A stretch of 17,911 nt of DNA from JABFRJ01 sp031365465 (GCA_031365465.1 JANLYD010000436.1:1-17911); one strand, 5' to 3'. Positions 9,210 to 17,049 are shown, counted from the first letter of the stretch. Notes: generated by a model not told the origin, from the letters alone. Translations and numbers: made by a program.

Positions 9210-10169
9210 CTATGCGGCGGCCTTGATGGCTTCCACATAGGCGTCGAACGAAGCCCAGAAACGCCCGCGAATGTCGTCGCTCTCCTGCAGGATTTCGTGT
9301 TTTGCGGTGCCGATCAGCGCCAGCGTGCCGAGTTTGATGCGCGGTGCGAAGTCCTCGATCACCGGCGTCGACACGATCGTGTCGCGCCCGGCCGCCACCA
9401 TCAACACCGGCACTTTGATACTGGCGGGGAAATCGAGCGCTTCCAGCACGGCACACGACCGCAAAGCGGCACGCATCCAGCCGAGCGTGGGTGCGCCAAG
9501 CGCGAGTTCGGGTGCCGATTCCAGCACCGCTCGCGAACGCTCGTAGCGTTCGCGATTGGACGTGAGCATGTTACCTTCGAACGGCATCGCATTCGGCGGT
9601 CGCTGATCGACACCAGGGGGCCACAGGTGACCAAGCCCAAGTCCGCCGGCGATCTCAGTCAACGCGCGCGCGGCCGTCAGGGGCATCTTCAACTGTTCAG
9701 GTGCGATCCGCAGCATGGGGCCCGTTACGACGACGCGCTCGAATGGGCATCGCGTCAGGCCCGCCACGCGCAGCAGAATATGCCCGCCGAGCGAATGCCC
9801 AAGCGCCAGATAGGGTGCCGGCATGTTGGGCGTCACCACCTCTTTCATGAACAGCGCCAAGTCGTAATCGTAATCGCGGAAGTGCCGCACGTGACCCTTC
9901 AAGGGATTATCGAGCATGCGCTTCGATCCGCCCTGCCCGCGCAGATCCATGATTGCAACGGCAAAGCCACGGCGGCGCAAATCCGCGATCGTTTCGAAAT
10001 ACTTCTCGATGAATTCGCTGCGCCCCGGCACAATAACGACTGTTCCGCGCCGCTGATTGATCGTTTCCGACCATCGGGCATAGCGCAGAGGAGCGCCGTC
10101 GAAACCTTGGAATAATCCGGCGATCGCTCCGCTCGGAACCGGGTTGCGCGCAAGGGCCACGAGTGTCAT
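9210..10169 (-). CDS. Alpha/beta hydrolase of the lysophospholipase / serine aminopeptidase S33 type
   Basis: This is a 319-residue cytoplasmic serine hydrolase; no signal peptide is seen. The catalytic triad can be placed: Ser126 in GHSLGGH (nucleophile elbow), Asp263 in VAAGRDTIVS and His291 in GTAKHEILQE. Upstream are the oxyanion-region VVIVPGRSEFIEKY and MDLRGQGGSKR, the pattern of the Hydrolase_4 group that includes PldB-like lysophospholipases and monoacylglycerol lipases. Substrate cannot be told from sequence; a lysophospholipid or monoglyceride is the family-based guess. The frame is open upstream to 10268, but ATG 10169 gives the N-terminus expected of relatives (NPVPSGAIAG then F.G..LRYARW). 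No good ribosome binding site is visible there. It is divergent from the GNAT gene, with about 150 bases between. Confidence 0.9.
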   Translation of the reverse strand: MTLVALARNPVPSGAIAGLFQGFDGAPLRYARWSETINQRRGTVVIVPGRSEFIEKYFETIADLRRRGFAVAIMDLRGQGGSKRMLDNPLKGHVRHFRDYDYDLALFMKEVVTPNMPAPYLALGHSLGGHILLRVAGLTRCPFERVVVTGPMLRIAPEQLKMPLTAARALTEIAGGLGLGHLWPPGVDQRPPNAMPFEGNMLTSNRERYERSRAVLESAPELALGAPTLGWMRAALRSCAVLEALDFPASIKVPVLMVAAGRDTIVSTPVIEDFAPRIKLGTLALIGTAKHEILQESDDIRGRFWASFDAYVEAIKAAA

Positions 10170-10318
10170 CAGCTGAAAACCAAGTTCGGGGATGAAAGTT
10201 GCGCCGGCCCCGTGGCTCACGGATTGATTCGCCACGTTGCGATGTCTGCGTGTATGCCACACTCCCACCCACTCCGCGAGCCAAGCGGCGTGATCTCAAC
10301 GCTCAGTGCCGGACCCGA

Positions 10319-10861
10319 ATGTCTGATTTCGAATTGCCTGCAAATCGCGCGATGCCGATCGCCGCCGCCGCGTGGGTTGCGCGGTCTGTCGAAGCCTCCG
10401 ATCTGCCCGCCATCGAGGCGCTGCACGATCTCGCCTTCGGGCCAGGCGCTCTGACGCGCGCGGCCTATCGCGTTCGCGAACGGCAGCCGCGATTTTCCCG
10501 GTTTTGCCGCGTACTCTACGATGGCGACACGCTCGTCGCCGCGATCCGCTTTACATCCGTGACGATCGGGGGCCAGGGCAATGCCCTGCTGCTCGGCCCG
10601 TTGGCGGTTGCGCCCGATTACGCCAATCAAGGGCACGGGCGCAGGCTCATCGGCGAAGGGGTCGCACTGGCCCGCAGCGCAGGCATCGCGATCATCGTAC
10701 TGGTGGGGGATCCCCCCTATTATGCGCGGTTCGGTTTCGAGCCGGCCAGTAGCGATCGTATCGAAATGCCTGGTCCGATCGATCCGGCGCGGCTGCTCGT
10801 GCTGCACACCGCCCAAACACCGGCGGCGCATTTCAGCGGCCGACTGGTGGGGGCTGGCTGA
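10319..10861 (+). CDS. GNAT-family N-acetyltransferase (YhbS-like)
   Basis: This 180-residue enzyme should transfer an acetyl group from acetyl-CoA to an amine; the acceptor is unknown. The N-terminal strand and helix are WVARSVEASDLPAIEALHDLAF. The acetyl-CoA pyrophosphate loop is in LGPLAVAPDYANQGHGRRLIGEG (Q-G-H-G-R), followed by IIVLVGDPPYYARFGFEPA, the typical YhbS arrangement with a Y-Y-x-R-F-G-F signature. The ATG at 10319 begins MSDFELPANRAMP; the ATG twelve codons later is a possible alternative, and the frame is also open upstream. No strong ribosome binding site is seen at either. The stop lies only three bases from the stop of convergent bamE, so the two transcripts must overlap or terminate within each other. 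Confidence 0.88.
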   Translation: MSDFELPANRAMPIAAAAWVARSVEASDLPAIEALHDLAFGPGALTRAAYRVRERQPRFSRFCRVLYDGDTLVAAIRFTSVTIGGQGNALLLGPLAVAPDYANQGHGRRLIGEGVALARSAGIAIIVLVGDPPYYARFGFEPASSDRIEMPGPIDPARLLVLHTAQTPAAHFSGRLVGAG

Positions 10862-10864
10862 AGC

Positions 10865-11326
10865 CTATTCGCCGTACAACTGCTTTGAACCGAGATTGCG
10901 GAACAGCGATTTGATAAGGCTTTCGTCGCGTGACGAGTTCGGCGTCTGGTTCTTGGAGTAATTGACGACTTTTCCGTCCTTCAATCCGTATTGTGACACT
11001 TTGTCGACTGATCCGAACTGACTGTAGTAAATCGCCAGTACTTTGCGATCGGTTTCCTCGGCCGAGAAGAACGCCGTCTGTTTTTCGGTCGACGAAATGT
11101 AATAATGCGCCTGACCGCCGCTGACGGATGCGGTTGTCGTGGGGGAGCCAAGCACACCGGCCACCTGCTGTTGACTCATGCCGGTCTGGATTTTTTGTGC
11201 GTCGTTTTCCTGGAACTGATGGCCATGCTTGGTGATCGTCGGCGCGCAAGCACCCAACGACCAAGTGAGCGCGAGGCAGCACCCCAAGACGGGCCCGCTA
11301 TGTCCGAGTCGCGTCGCTCGCCCCAT
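10865..11326 (-). CDS. bamE: Outer membrane protein assembly factor BamE (SmpA/OmlA lipoprotein)
   Basis: BamE is a small outer-membrane lipoprotein of the BAM complex that folds beta-barrel proteins. With ATG 11326 the product has 153 residues. The signal is lipoprotein-type: basic n-region MGRATRLGHSG, hydrophobic LGCCLALTWSL and lipobox LGAC with Cys27. The SmpA/OmlA domain follows: IQTGMSQQQVAGVLGSPT, then a strand carrying HYYISSTEKQTAFFSAEETDRKVLAIYYS. The C-terminal tail to KQLYGE is polar. This alphaproteobacterial form is longer than E. coli BamE (113 residues). The frame is open to 11572, but those residues would bury the lipobox, so I reject longer starts. Position beside the ubiquinol-cytochrome c chaperone, divergently, is the standard alphaproteobacterial context. 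No clear ribosome binding site. Confidence 0.9.
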   Translation of the reverse strand: MGRATRLGHSGPVLGCCLALTWSLGACAPTITKHGHQFQENDAQKIQTGMSQQQVAGVLGSPTTTASVSGGQAHYYISSTEKQTAFFSAEETDRKVLAIYYSQFGSVDKVSQYGLKDGKVVNYSKNQTPNSSRDESLIKSLFRNLGSKQLYGE

Positions 11327-11701
11327 CTTGATCGCTGGCACCTGGATTCCCCATCCGATAGCGGCACGGCTCGCAGCGCGAATCACGTGCATGATCTCAA
11401 TACTTGCCGGATAGCGAACGAAACGGCGCCGCGCAACGCGTTGCGGTCCATCGTCCCCATCCAGTCGCCCCATTTTGTCGTCGGTGTCGTTGGTCTGACG
11501 TCGTTGTCGGGTAAATGGCGTCTTGGTCGCAGATGGCGGCCAGCCCCTTGCATCGGCCTCACCATCGGTCACATAGTCACTGATGCTTTATTCCGGTCAC
11601 TCGTGCTTCGTCTTGTGCTTCTTCTTGCGCGTCGTCTCTGAGGCTCAGCATTTAGCGTGCCGTCCGCCGACGTCACCCGCGACTTCCTTACTGAGTAACC
11701 C
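11327..11701. other. 375-base divergent gap between bamE and the complex III chaperone
   Basis: I see no convincing gene here. It must carry the promoters for both flanking divergent genes, but no clean -35/-10 pair stands out. A pyrimidine-rich stretch (about 11605-11640) is followed by a small CTGAG-G-CTCAG inverted repeat (11636-11646). TTACT-G-AGTAA (11688-11698) sits immediately before the chaperone ATG. The frame of bamE stays open through much of the gap without a credible start. Confidence 0.5.
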
Positions 11702-12250
11702 ATGCCAAACTGGTTGAGCCGCAAGTCAGAGCATACCCGCGTTGCAGGCAAAATTTATGGCTCGATTGTGGCGTCCGCCCGGCAGCCTGCCTTTTACGCG
11801 GCGTGGGGCGTTCCCGACACGCGCGAGGGCAGATTTGAAATGCTTGCCTTACACGTAGCGCTGGTGATGCATCGCTTTACACGCGCAGGCGCTGCCGGAA
11901 GCGCGCTTGGCCGTCGCGTGGGCGAACTGTTCATGACCGACATGGACGACAACATGCGCGAGATCGGAATCGGCGATCTGGCCGTGCCCAAGAAGGTCAA
12001 GCGGGCCGCCGCCGCGCTGTTCGATCGTCATCGCGATTATGGCGCAGCACTCACTCCGGGGGCGCCGCCCGATGCACTCGCGTCCGTGATCGAGGCGGCG
12101 TTTGCGGAAACCGGTCGGCCATCTGCATCGATGCCGCTTCATACACGTGCGCTTTCGCACTATATGGAGCGTCTGAGCGGTGCGCTTGCTGTCACTTCGG
12201 ACGCCGACTGCCTCGATGGTCGCCTGCCGTTGCCGTGGCCGCCGATTTGA
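11702..12250 (+). CDS. Ubiquinol-cytochrome c chaperone family protein
   Basis: This 182-residue protein belongs to the family of eukaryotic Cbp3/UQCC1, which helps cytochrome b mature and assemble into the bc1 complex (complex III). The signature is clear: KIYGSIVASARQPAFYAAWGVPDTREGRFEMLALHVALVMHRF, then LFMTDMDDNMREIGIGDLAVPKKVK and the MERL-type helix near the end. No signal peptide is present, so it acts at the cytoplasmic face of the inner membrane. ATG 11702 gives the expected short N-terminus before the first conserved helix, but no Shine-Dalgarno sequence precedes it. Its stop lies 32 bases before the DUF177 start, so the two form an operon. In bacteria the chaperone role is inferred from the mitochondrial relatives. 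Confidence 0.92.
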   Translation: MPNWLSRKSEHTRVAGKIYGSIVASARQPAFYAAWGVPDTREGRFEMLALHVALVMHRFTRAGAAGSALGRRVGELFMTDMDDNMREIGIGDLAVPKKVKRAAAALFDRHRDYGAALTPGAPPDALASVIEAAFAETGRPSASMPLHTRALSHYMERLSGALAVTSDADCLDGRLPLPWPPI

Positions 12251-12282
12251 CTTCCAACGCCCGCTATCGCGATGAGAAACAC

Positions 12283-12846
12283 ATGACTGACGTACCCAAT
12301 CCAGATATCCCGGATGCCCCACTCCCTGTCGACTGGGGCCACGATACGGACGAGGTGCATGCCGGGGGCCTCGACATCAAGCGCGCAGCGACGGAGGCCG
12401 AGTGTGCAGCGCTCGCGTCTGCTTTGAGCATCCTGAGTTGCCAGTCTTTGCAAATCAGCTATCGCCTGAAGCGTGCGCCGGCCGACGGCTATCGGCTGCG
12501 CGGGAAAATTCACGCCGAGATCGAACAGGCGTGCATCGTCACGCTTGCGCCCGTGCACGAGACCGTCAGGCTTGATCTCGCCGTCGAGTTCCGCCCGGCC
12601 GACGAGGTCGCTGCGGCGGAAGGGGGCTCGGTCGAACTCGAGGAAGAGACCGAGATCGAGCCCATCGAAGGCAAATGGCTGGCCGTGGGGCGTGTGGTGT
12701 TCGAGGAAATGGCCGCCGGTATCAACCCTTATCCGCGTCGTCCGGGAGCCGAGTTCACGCCGCCAACGGTTCAGCCGATCGAGACGAAAGAAAATCCGTT
12801 CGCCGTGCTCGCCAAGCTCAAGCCGAAGCCACCGGCGGCGTCCTGA
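12283..12846 (+). CDS. DUF177 / YceD family protein
   Basis: This 187-residue cytoplasmic protein carries the DUF177 domain, visible in LQISYRLKRAPADGYRLRGKIHAEIEQACIVTLAPVHETV, in the acidic stretch EEETEIEPIEGK, and in the C-terminal PYPRRPGAEFTPP. In E. coli yceD precedes rpmF and plsX, and plant homologues affect 23S rRNA accumulation, so a role in ribosome assembly is suspected but not settled. Here it precedes plsX directly; rpmF is absent from the 157-base gap. I chose ATG 12283 (MTDVPNPD) over an in-frame GTG at 12235, which would overlap the chaperone gene; both lack a strong ribosome binding site. Confidence 0.9.
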   Translation: MTDVPNPDIPDAPLPVDWGHDTDEVHAGGLDIKRAATEAECAALASALSILSCQSLQISYRLKRAPADGYRLRGKIHAEIEQACIVTLAPVHETVRLDLAVEFRPADEVAAAEGGSVELEEETEIEPIEGKWLAVGRVVFEEMAAGINPYPRRPGAEFTPPTVQPIETKENPFAVLAKLKPKPPAAS

Positions 12847-13003
12847 CTGCATCCGCGGCATTCACATGTGCGATTGCGCGCTGTTGTAGGCGGTTGACAT
12901 CGTTTCGCGTATGCGGTGCACCATAGAGGGATACAAGCACACTCCGGATCGAGCGAGCGGGGTTGTGACGTGAGACGGGGGATCGCTCGGGTTGGACGTA
13001 TCG

Positions 13004-14086
13004 ATGGCAGAACCGCACTATGTAGCGTTGGATGCGATGGGTGGCGATTTCGGGCCTTCCGTCGTCGTTCCTGGGGCTGCTCTCGCCCTGGCCAAACATC
13101 CGTCGTTGCAGTTTTTGTTCTTCGGCGACCAAGCAGCCATCGAGCCGTACTTGGCTGCTCATCCGAAATTGGCCGCGCGTTCTCTCATCCGCCACACCGC
13201 CAGCGTCATCGCCAGCGATGCCAAGCCCAGTCAGGCCGTGCGCCGCGGCAAGGGCAGCAGCATGTGGAACGCGATCGAATGCGTCCGCGACCGTGAGGCT
13301 GCGTTCGCCGTGTCTGCTGGCAACACCGGCGCATTGATGGCCGTTTCGCGCCTCATACTGCGAACGTTGCCTGGGGTCGACCGGCCCGCGCTCGCCGGAC
13401 AGTGGCCGACCATTCACCGACCCAGCATCGTCCTCGACGTCGGTGCCAACATCGGGGCCAGCGCGCGCGAACTGTGCTGTTTTGCGCTGATGGGTGCGGC
13501 CATGGCGCAGTCACTATTCGGCATAGAACGCCCGACGGTCGGTCTGCTCAACGTCGGCACCGAAGAGATCAAAGGTGCCGAGGAGGTCAAGCAGGCGCAC
13601 GCATGGTTGAAGGACGTGCCGTTGTCGTTCGATTATCGCGGTTACGTCGAGGGCGACAAGATCGGCCAGGGCGTTGTCGATGTCGTCGTGTGTGAAGGCT
13701 TCACCGGCAATATCGCGCTCAAGACGGCCGAAGGCACCGCCAAGCAGATCGCCACCTATCTGCGCGAAGCCATGACGTCGTCGCTGTTATCAAAGGTGGG
13801 TGCGCTGCTCGCTAGCGGCGCCTTCAAAATCCTGAGGGACCGCGCCGATCCGCGCCGGTCGAACGGCGGCACCTTTCTCGGGCTCAACGGGATTGCAATA
13901 AAAAGTCATGGTGGAACCGACGCGTACGGTTTTGCGTGCGCCATCGAGGTCGGCTATGGCATGGCTGCAAGCGGGATCTTGGAACGGCTGACCGCCGATC
14001 TTGCAGTCTTACAAACCAGGCTCGAGGACATCGCCACGATTGCGGCGGCGGAAACTTTGCAGGGAAAAGCCGCCAGCGCTGTCTGA
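13004..14086 (+). CDS. plsX: Phosphate acyltransferase PlsX
   Basis: PlsX converts acyl-ACP and phosphate to acyl-phosphate, the acyl donor for PlsY in the first step of phospholipid synthesis; it acts peripherally at the inner membrane. The 360-residue sequence shows the family's landmarks in order: VALDAMGGDFGPSVVVPGAALAL at the N-terminus, AFAVSAGNTGALMAVSRLIL near 107, DVGANI near 148, LLNVGTEEIKGAEEVKQAHAWLK, CEGFTGNIALKTAEG and the C-terminal FLGLNGIAIKSHGGTDAYGF. ATG 13004 was preferred to an in-frame TTG at 12992; a TTGGA lies seven bases upstream. A TTGACA at 12894-12899 could be a -35 element for an internal promoter, but I see no good -10 at the right spacing. Order DUF177-plsX-fabH is standard. 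Confidence 0.97.
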   Translation: MAEPHYVALDAMGGDFGPSVVVPGAALALAKHPSLQFLFFGDQAAIEPYLAAHPKLAARSLIRHTASVIASDAKPSQAVRRGKGSSMWNAIECVRDREAAFAVSAGNTGALMAVSRLILRTLPGVDRPALAGQWPTIHRPSIVLDVGANIGASARELCCFALMGAAMAQSLFGIERPTVGLLNVGTEEIKGAEEVKQAHAWLKDVPLSFDYRGYVEGDKIGQGVVDVVVCEGFTGNIALKTAEGTAKQIATYLREAMTSSLLSKVGALLASGAFKILRDRADPRRSNGGTFLGLNGIAIKSHGGTDAYGFACAIEVGYGMAASGILERLTADLAVLQTRLEDIATIAAAETLQGKAASAV

Positions 14087-14132
14087 TTGGCAAGACCGTT
14101 TTTTCGCAACGGCAACCGAGAAGGATGCCCTC

Positions 14133-14297
14133 ATGCAACATGCCTATCGCGCGGCGTCTTCACTCACGGCACAAATGCCGTCACCGAAGCCGGAGATGCC
14201 TCCGCCTGCTCCCCCCAAGCCCGAACTGCCACGGCCGCCCGATGCGCCGAGCCCTGAGATGCCCAAGCCTGAAATGCCCAAGCCTGAAACGCCCTGA
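14133..14297 (+). CDS. Possible small Pro-rich repeat protein in the plsX-fabH gap
   Basis: I do not recognise a family. From ATG 14133, with AGAAGG eight bases upstream, 54 codons run to TGA. The first dozen residues (MQHAYRAASSLTAQ) are followed by a Pro/Lys/Glu array of the form PKPEMP, PPKPELP, PSPEMP, PKPEMP, PKPETP. Two copies of a 15-base unit (14259-14273 and 14274-14288) are identical, and earlier copies are diverged at DNA level but keep the protein pattern, which favours a translated sequence. No signal peptide or membrane segment is present. The coding run could instead be an expanded intergenic repeat: an overlapping frame from ATG 14124 is also open but gives a Cys/Arg-rich sequence without repeat regularity. 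It would be co-transcribed with plsX and fabH. Confidence 0.42.
   Translation: MQHAYRAASSLTAQMPSPKPEMPPPAPPKPELPRPPDAPSPEMPKPEMPKPETP
14259..14288 (+). repeat. Tandem 15-base repeat, two identical copies
   Basis: Two adjacent identical copies of ATGCCCAAGCCTGAA stand at the end of the Pro-rich small ORF. Because the unit is a multiple of three, copy-number change would keep the reading frame. Diverged versions of the same unit lie upstream from about 14180. Confidence 0.9.
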
Positions 14298-14341
14298 AGT
14301 CTGATAAGAGCTGACTTCGACGCTGCAATGAGAGGTACGAC

Positions 14342-15319
14342 GTGGCCGTAATTCGATCGGTGATCCGAGGCGTGGGTGCCTATCTGCCCAAACGCATCCT
14401 CACCAACGCCGAACTGGCGAAAACCGTCGATACGTCAGACGAATGGATCGTCGAGCGGTCTGGCATCCGCGCGCGTCACATCGCAGCCGACGGTGAATTC
14501 ACGTCCGATCTGGGTGCGCATGCAGCGCGCAAAGCGCTGATTCGGGCCGGCATCGATCCAGTCGAGATCGACCTCGTCATCTGCGCCACCGCCACGCCGG
14601 ACCGCACGTTTCCGGCGACTGCCGTGCGCATTCAGCAGATGCTCGGCGTCACCAAAGGCGCGGCTTTCGATGTACAGGCCGTTTGCTCGGGCTTCGTCTA
14701 CGGCATGGCGACAGCCGATGCGTTCCTTCGAACCGGCCAATTCAAGAGAGCGCTCGTCATCGGCGCCGAAACGTTTTCGCGTATTCTCGATTGGGAGGAC
14801 CGCTCGACCTGTGTGCTGTTCGGCGACGGTGCGGGTGCAGTGGTCCTCGAGGCCCAGCCTCAGACAGGCGGCCGCAACGATCGCGGCATCCTTTCGACGA
14901 TCATTCGCTCCGACGGCCGCTACGAAGATCTGCTGTATGTCGATGGCGGTCCGAGCACGACCAAAACGGTCGGTCACTTGCGCATGAATGGGCGCGAAGT
15001 GTTCCGTCACGCCGTCCAGAAGATCTCAGGCGTCATCGAGGAGACGCTCGTCGCCACCGGTTATGCCGCCGACGAGATCGACTTGTTCGTGCCGCATCAG
15101 GCCAACAAGCGCATCCTCGATGGCATCGCCAAGAAACTCGGCATTCCCGAAAATCGCATTGTCGTCACTTTGGCCGAACACGGGAACACCTCGGCGGCCT
15201 CGATCCCCCTCGCCCTCAATCACGCCTTCGAACGCCATCTGCTGGGCGAAGGTAAGCTCGTGCTGATGGAAGCCATGGGCGGCGGCTTCACCTGGGGTGC
15301 CGTGCTCGTTCGCTGGTGA
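14342..15319 (+). CDS. fabH: Beta-ketoacyl-ACP synthase III (FabH)
   Basis: FabH starts fatty-acid synthesis by condensing an acyl-CoA, usually acetyl-CoA, with malonyl-ACP in the cytoplasm. The 325-residue length is standard. The catalytic triad is complete: Cys115 in DVQAVCSGFVYG, His252 in FVPHQANKRI and Asn282 in EHGNTSAASIPL. Other landmarks are GVGAYLPKRILTNAEL at the N-terminus, TSDEWIVERSGIRARHIA, GDGAGAVVLE, and the C-terminal GGGFTWGAVLVRW. The start is GTG, supported by AGAGG six bases upstream. It follows plsX by 255 bases. In many alphaproteobacteria ihfA and a MerR-type regulator follow fabH; here a convergent amidase gene follows instead. Confidence 0.97.
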   Translation: MAVIRSVIRGVGAYLPKRILTNAELAKTVDTSDEWIVERSGIRARHIAADGEFTSDLGAHAARKALIRAGIDPVEIDLVICATATPDRTFPATAVRIQQMLGVTKGAAFDVQAVCSGFVYGMATADAFLRTGQFKRALVIGAETFSRILDWEDRSTCVLFGDGAGAVVLEAQPQTGGRNDRGILSTIIRSDGRYEDLLYVDGGPSTTKTVGHLRMNGREVFRHAVQKISGVIEETLVATGYAADEIDLFVPHQANKRILDGIAKKLGIPENRIVVTLAEHGNTSAASIPLALNHAFERHLLGEGKLVLMEAMGGGFTWGAVLVRW

Positions 15320-15445
15320 CGGGTGCGGTAGTGTTGATCGGTGGTGTCGATCAAGACGGTCTGGCATATGCCGCGCGATTGATCCTGGGCCCAGGTGAAG
15401 GGGGCGTTCCGGTTCTCCAATGGACAGTTCCGCCGGTCTCTGCGG

Positions 15446-16861
15446 TTATAGCGGGCGCGCGATCTCTGGTGGCACGAGCTTCTGATACGCCTGTCCGATA
15501 CGGAGCAGCAGCGGCTCGCTGAACGGCCGGCCGATGATCTGCACGCCGCCAGGCAGTTGCTTGCCCGAGCGCGGGATCGGCAGCGTCAACGTCGGCAGGC
15601 CCAGATAGCTGATCGGGCGACAGAACTTGACCACCCGCGCCATGGTCGCTTGCACGGCCGGACTGCCGGCCACGTCCAGTTCCGCAATCGTCGGTAGCGG
15701 ATCGGCCGTGATCGGCAGAATGGCCACGTCGATGTCCTTGAACGTCTGATTGAGCGTCCGCTGTAACAGAGTGCCGCGCGCTCTCAAGGCCGTCATGTGA
15801 TCGACGCCGGAAATGTAGTGACCGACCTCCAATCGCGCGCGCACCTGCGGTCCGTAGTCGTTCGGTCGCGTCGTCAACCAATGCGCATGTGCCGATGCCG
15901 CATCCGGCAACTGCATCACTTGCGCCACATGATCCAGCATCGTCCAGTCGAGGAAGCGACACCCGCTTTTCACCAGCCCAGCGCGGCCTAGAACTGCCAG
16001 CACAGCTTCCACCATCGCCTGCACATCAGGATGCGCTTGGGCAGCCACTGTCGCATCGAGACCGACTTTGAGACCTGCCACCGGGCCGTCGAGCGAGGCG
16101 AGATAGTCGGGGACCGCGACCTCCGCAGTCGCGATATCGCGGCCATCGGGGCCTGCAAGAAGTTGCAGCGACAGCGCCAAATCTTCCACATGCCGCGAGA
16201 TGACGCCGAGCACGTCGAGACAGGCTGCCAGCGGCATTGCGCCGGCCCGGCTCACACGGCTCCAAGTCGGCTTGATCGACACCACGCCGCAATTTGCTGC
16301 CGGCAATCGCAACGACCCCGCCGTGTCCGAACCGAGCCCGACCGGGATTGCTCCATACGCCACCGCGCACGCGGTGCCGGCTGAAGAGCCACCCGTAATC
16401 CGCGTGGGGTCCCAGGGATTGCGGGCGTGTCCCAGCACGTAGTTATGACCTGTCGGCCCGAATGCGAACTCCGTCAGATGCAGTCCGGCGATCTGCAACG
16501 CGCCAGCCGACTTGAAGCGTGCGATGACGGTCGCGTCGCGCACAGCCGGTTGCTCGGCGCGGATTTTTGCGCCCCAGGACGCCACCTTGCCCGTGCGATC
16601 GAACATGTCTTTGTGCGCCAACGGGACCCCTGCCAGCGGCCCGAGTTTGTCACCTTTGGCGATTTTCGCATCGACGAGCTTTGCTTCCGCCAGCGCTTCG
16701 TCCGCATCGCGCGAGATGATGCAGTGCGTGAGTTTGTGCGCGTCGTCGAGCCGCGCGATCGCCGCCTGCGTTGCCTCCACGCTCGAAATCTTTTTGTCGG
16801 CGATGGCCCGGGCGAGCGCCCGCGCCGACATCATATCGAGTCGATCAACAGTGCCTGTCAT
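15446..16861 (-). CDS. Amidase-signature family enzyme
   Basis: This 471-residue hydrolase cleaves a C-N amide bond by the Ser-cisSer-Lys mechanism of the amidase-signature family. The triad can be placed at Lys84 in PLAHKDMF, Ser159 in the GGSSAG loop and Ser183 in GSDTAGSLRLPA; the Lys84-Ser159 and Ser159-Ser183 spacings are normal. No signal peptide is present. The sequence resembles GatA and the AtzE-like amidases, but substrate cannot be assigned; true GatA is less likely because no gatB or recognisable gatC is adjacent. The ATG overlaps by four bases the stop of a 63-residue gene upstream, indicating coupling. The C-terminal region ends PGGVQIIGRPFSEPLLLRIG, typical of the family. It is convergent with fabH, 126 bases away. 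Confidence 0.92.
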   Translation of the reverse strand: MTGTVDRLDMMSARALARAIADKKISSVEATQAAIARLDDAHKLTHCIISRDADEALAEAKLVDAKIAKGDKLGPLAGVPLAHKDMFDRTGKVASWGAKIRAEQPAVRDATVIARFKSAGALQIAGLHLTEFAFGPTGHNYVLGHARNPWDPTRITGGSSAGTACAVAYGAIPVGLGSDTAGSLRLPAANCGVVSIKPTWSRVSRAGAMPLAACLDVLGVISRHVEDLALSLQLLAGPDGRDIATAEVAVPDYLASLDGPVAGLKVGLDATVAAQAHPDVQAMVEAVLAVLGRAGLVKSGCRFLDWTMLDHVAQVMQLPDAASAHAHWLTTRPNDYGPQVRARLEVGHYISGVDHMTALRARGTLLQRTLNQTFKDIDVAILPITADPLPTIAELDVAGSPAVQATMARVVKFCRPISYLGLPTLTLPIPRSGKQLPGGVQIIGRPFSEPLLLRIGQAYQKLVPPEIARPL

Positions 16862-17049
16862 CGGTTTGCCTCCGCCAAAAGCACTCGCCGGAATTCGTCG
16901 ACGTCGGCCTGGAACGGAATATCGGCCGCCAGTTTGCGCATCGTCTCGCCGAGCATCGCGGCGTGCGCCCCGGCAGCCTCGCGGCGCTCCGGCGGCATCT
17001 CCAGATATCCGGCGGGATCGCCGGTTTTCGGCTTGGCGGCTTCAGTCAT
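16858..17049 (-). CDS. Small protein coupled to the amidase (possible AtzG/GatC-like partner)
   Basis: From ATG 17049 (AGGAAA about nine bases upstream) 63 codons encode a Glu/Ala/Arg-rich, probably helical protein: a short polar start MTEAAKPKTGDPAGYLEMP followed by two likely helices ending ADVDEFRRVLLAEANR. No signal peptide. Its stop overlaps the amidase start by ATGA. Small helical partners translated just upstream of amidases are known for GatC with GatA and AtzG with AtzE (DUF4089), so a subunit role is the working guess; the sequence itself does not let me assign either family. The frame is open a further 24 codons upstream to 17121, but that start has no better signal. Confidence 0.68.
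   Translation of the reverse strand: MTEAAKPKTGDPAGYLEMPPERREAAGAHAAMLGETMRKLAADIPFQADVDEFRRVLLAEANR

Noticed and set aside
11327..11572. N-terminal extension of bamE
   Set aside because: The frame is open but would place the lipoprotein signal and lipobox far inside the protein.
11569..11751. 60-codon minus-strand Arg-rich frame in the bamE-chaperone gap
   Set aside because: It overlaps the chaperone start, has no ribosome binding site and looks like a compositional by-product of the pyrimidine-rich stretch.
12894..12927. Possible promoter ahead of plsX (TTGACA at 12894-12899)
   Set aside because: At 17-base spacing the -10 would be TGCACC, a poor match; the better CATAGA is about 22 bases away.
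15316..15522. A 68-codon frame whose GTG overlaps the fabH stop
   Set aside because: Its 3' third lies antisense to the amidase, third-position base use is not GC-biased like its neighbours, and the product matches nothing I know.
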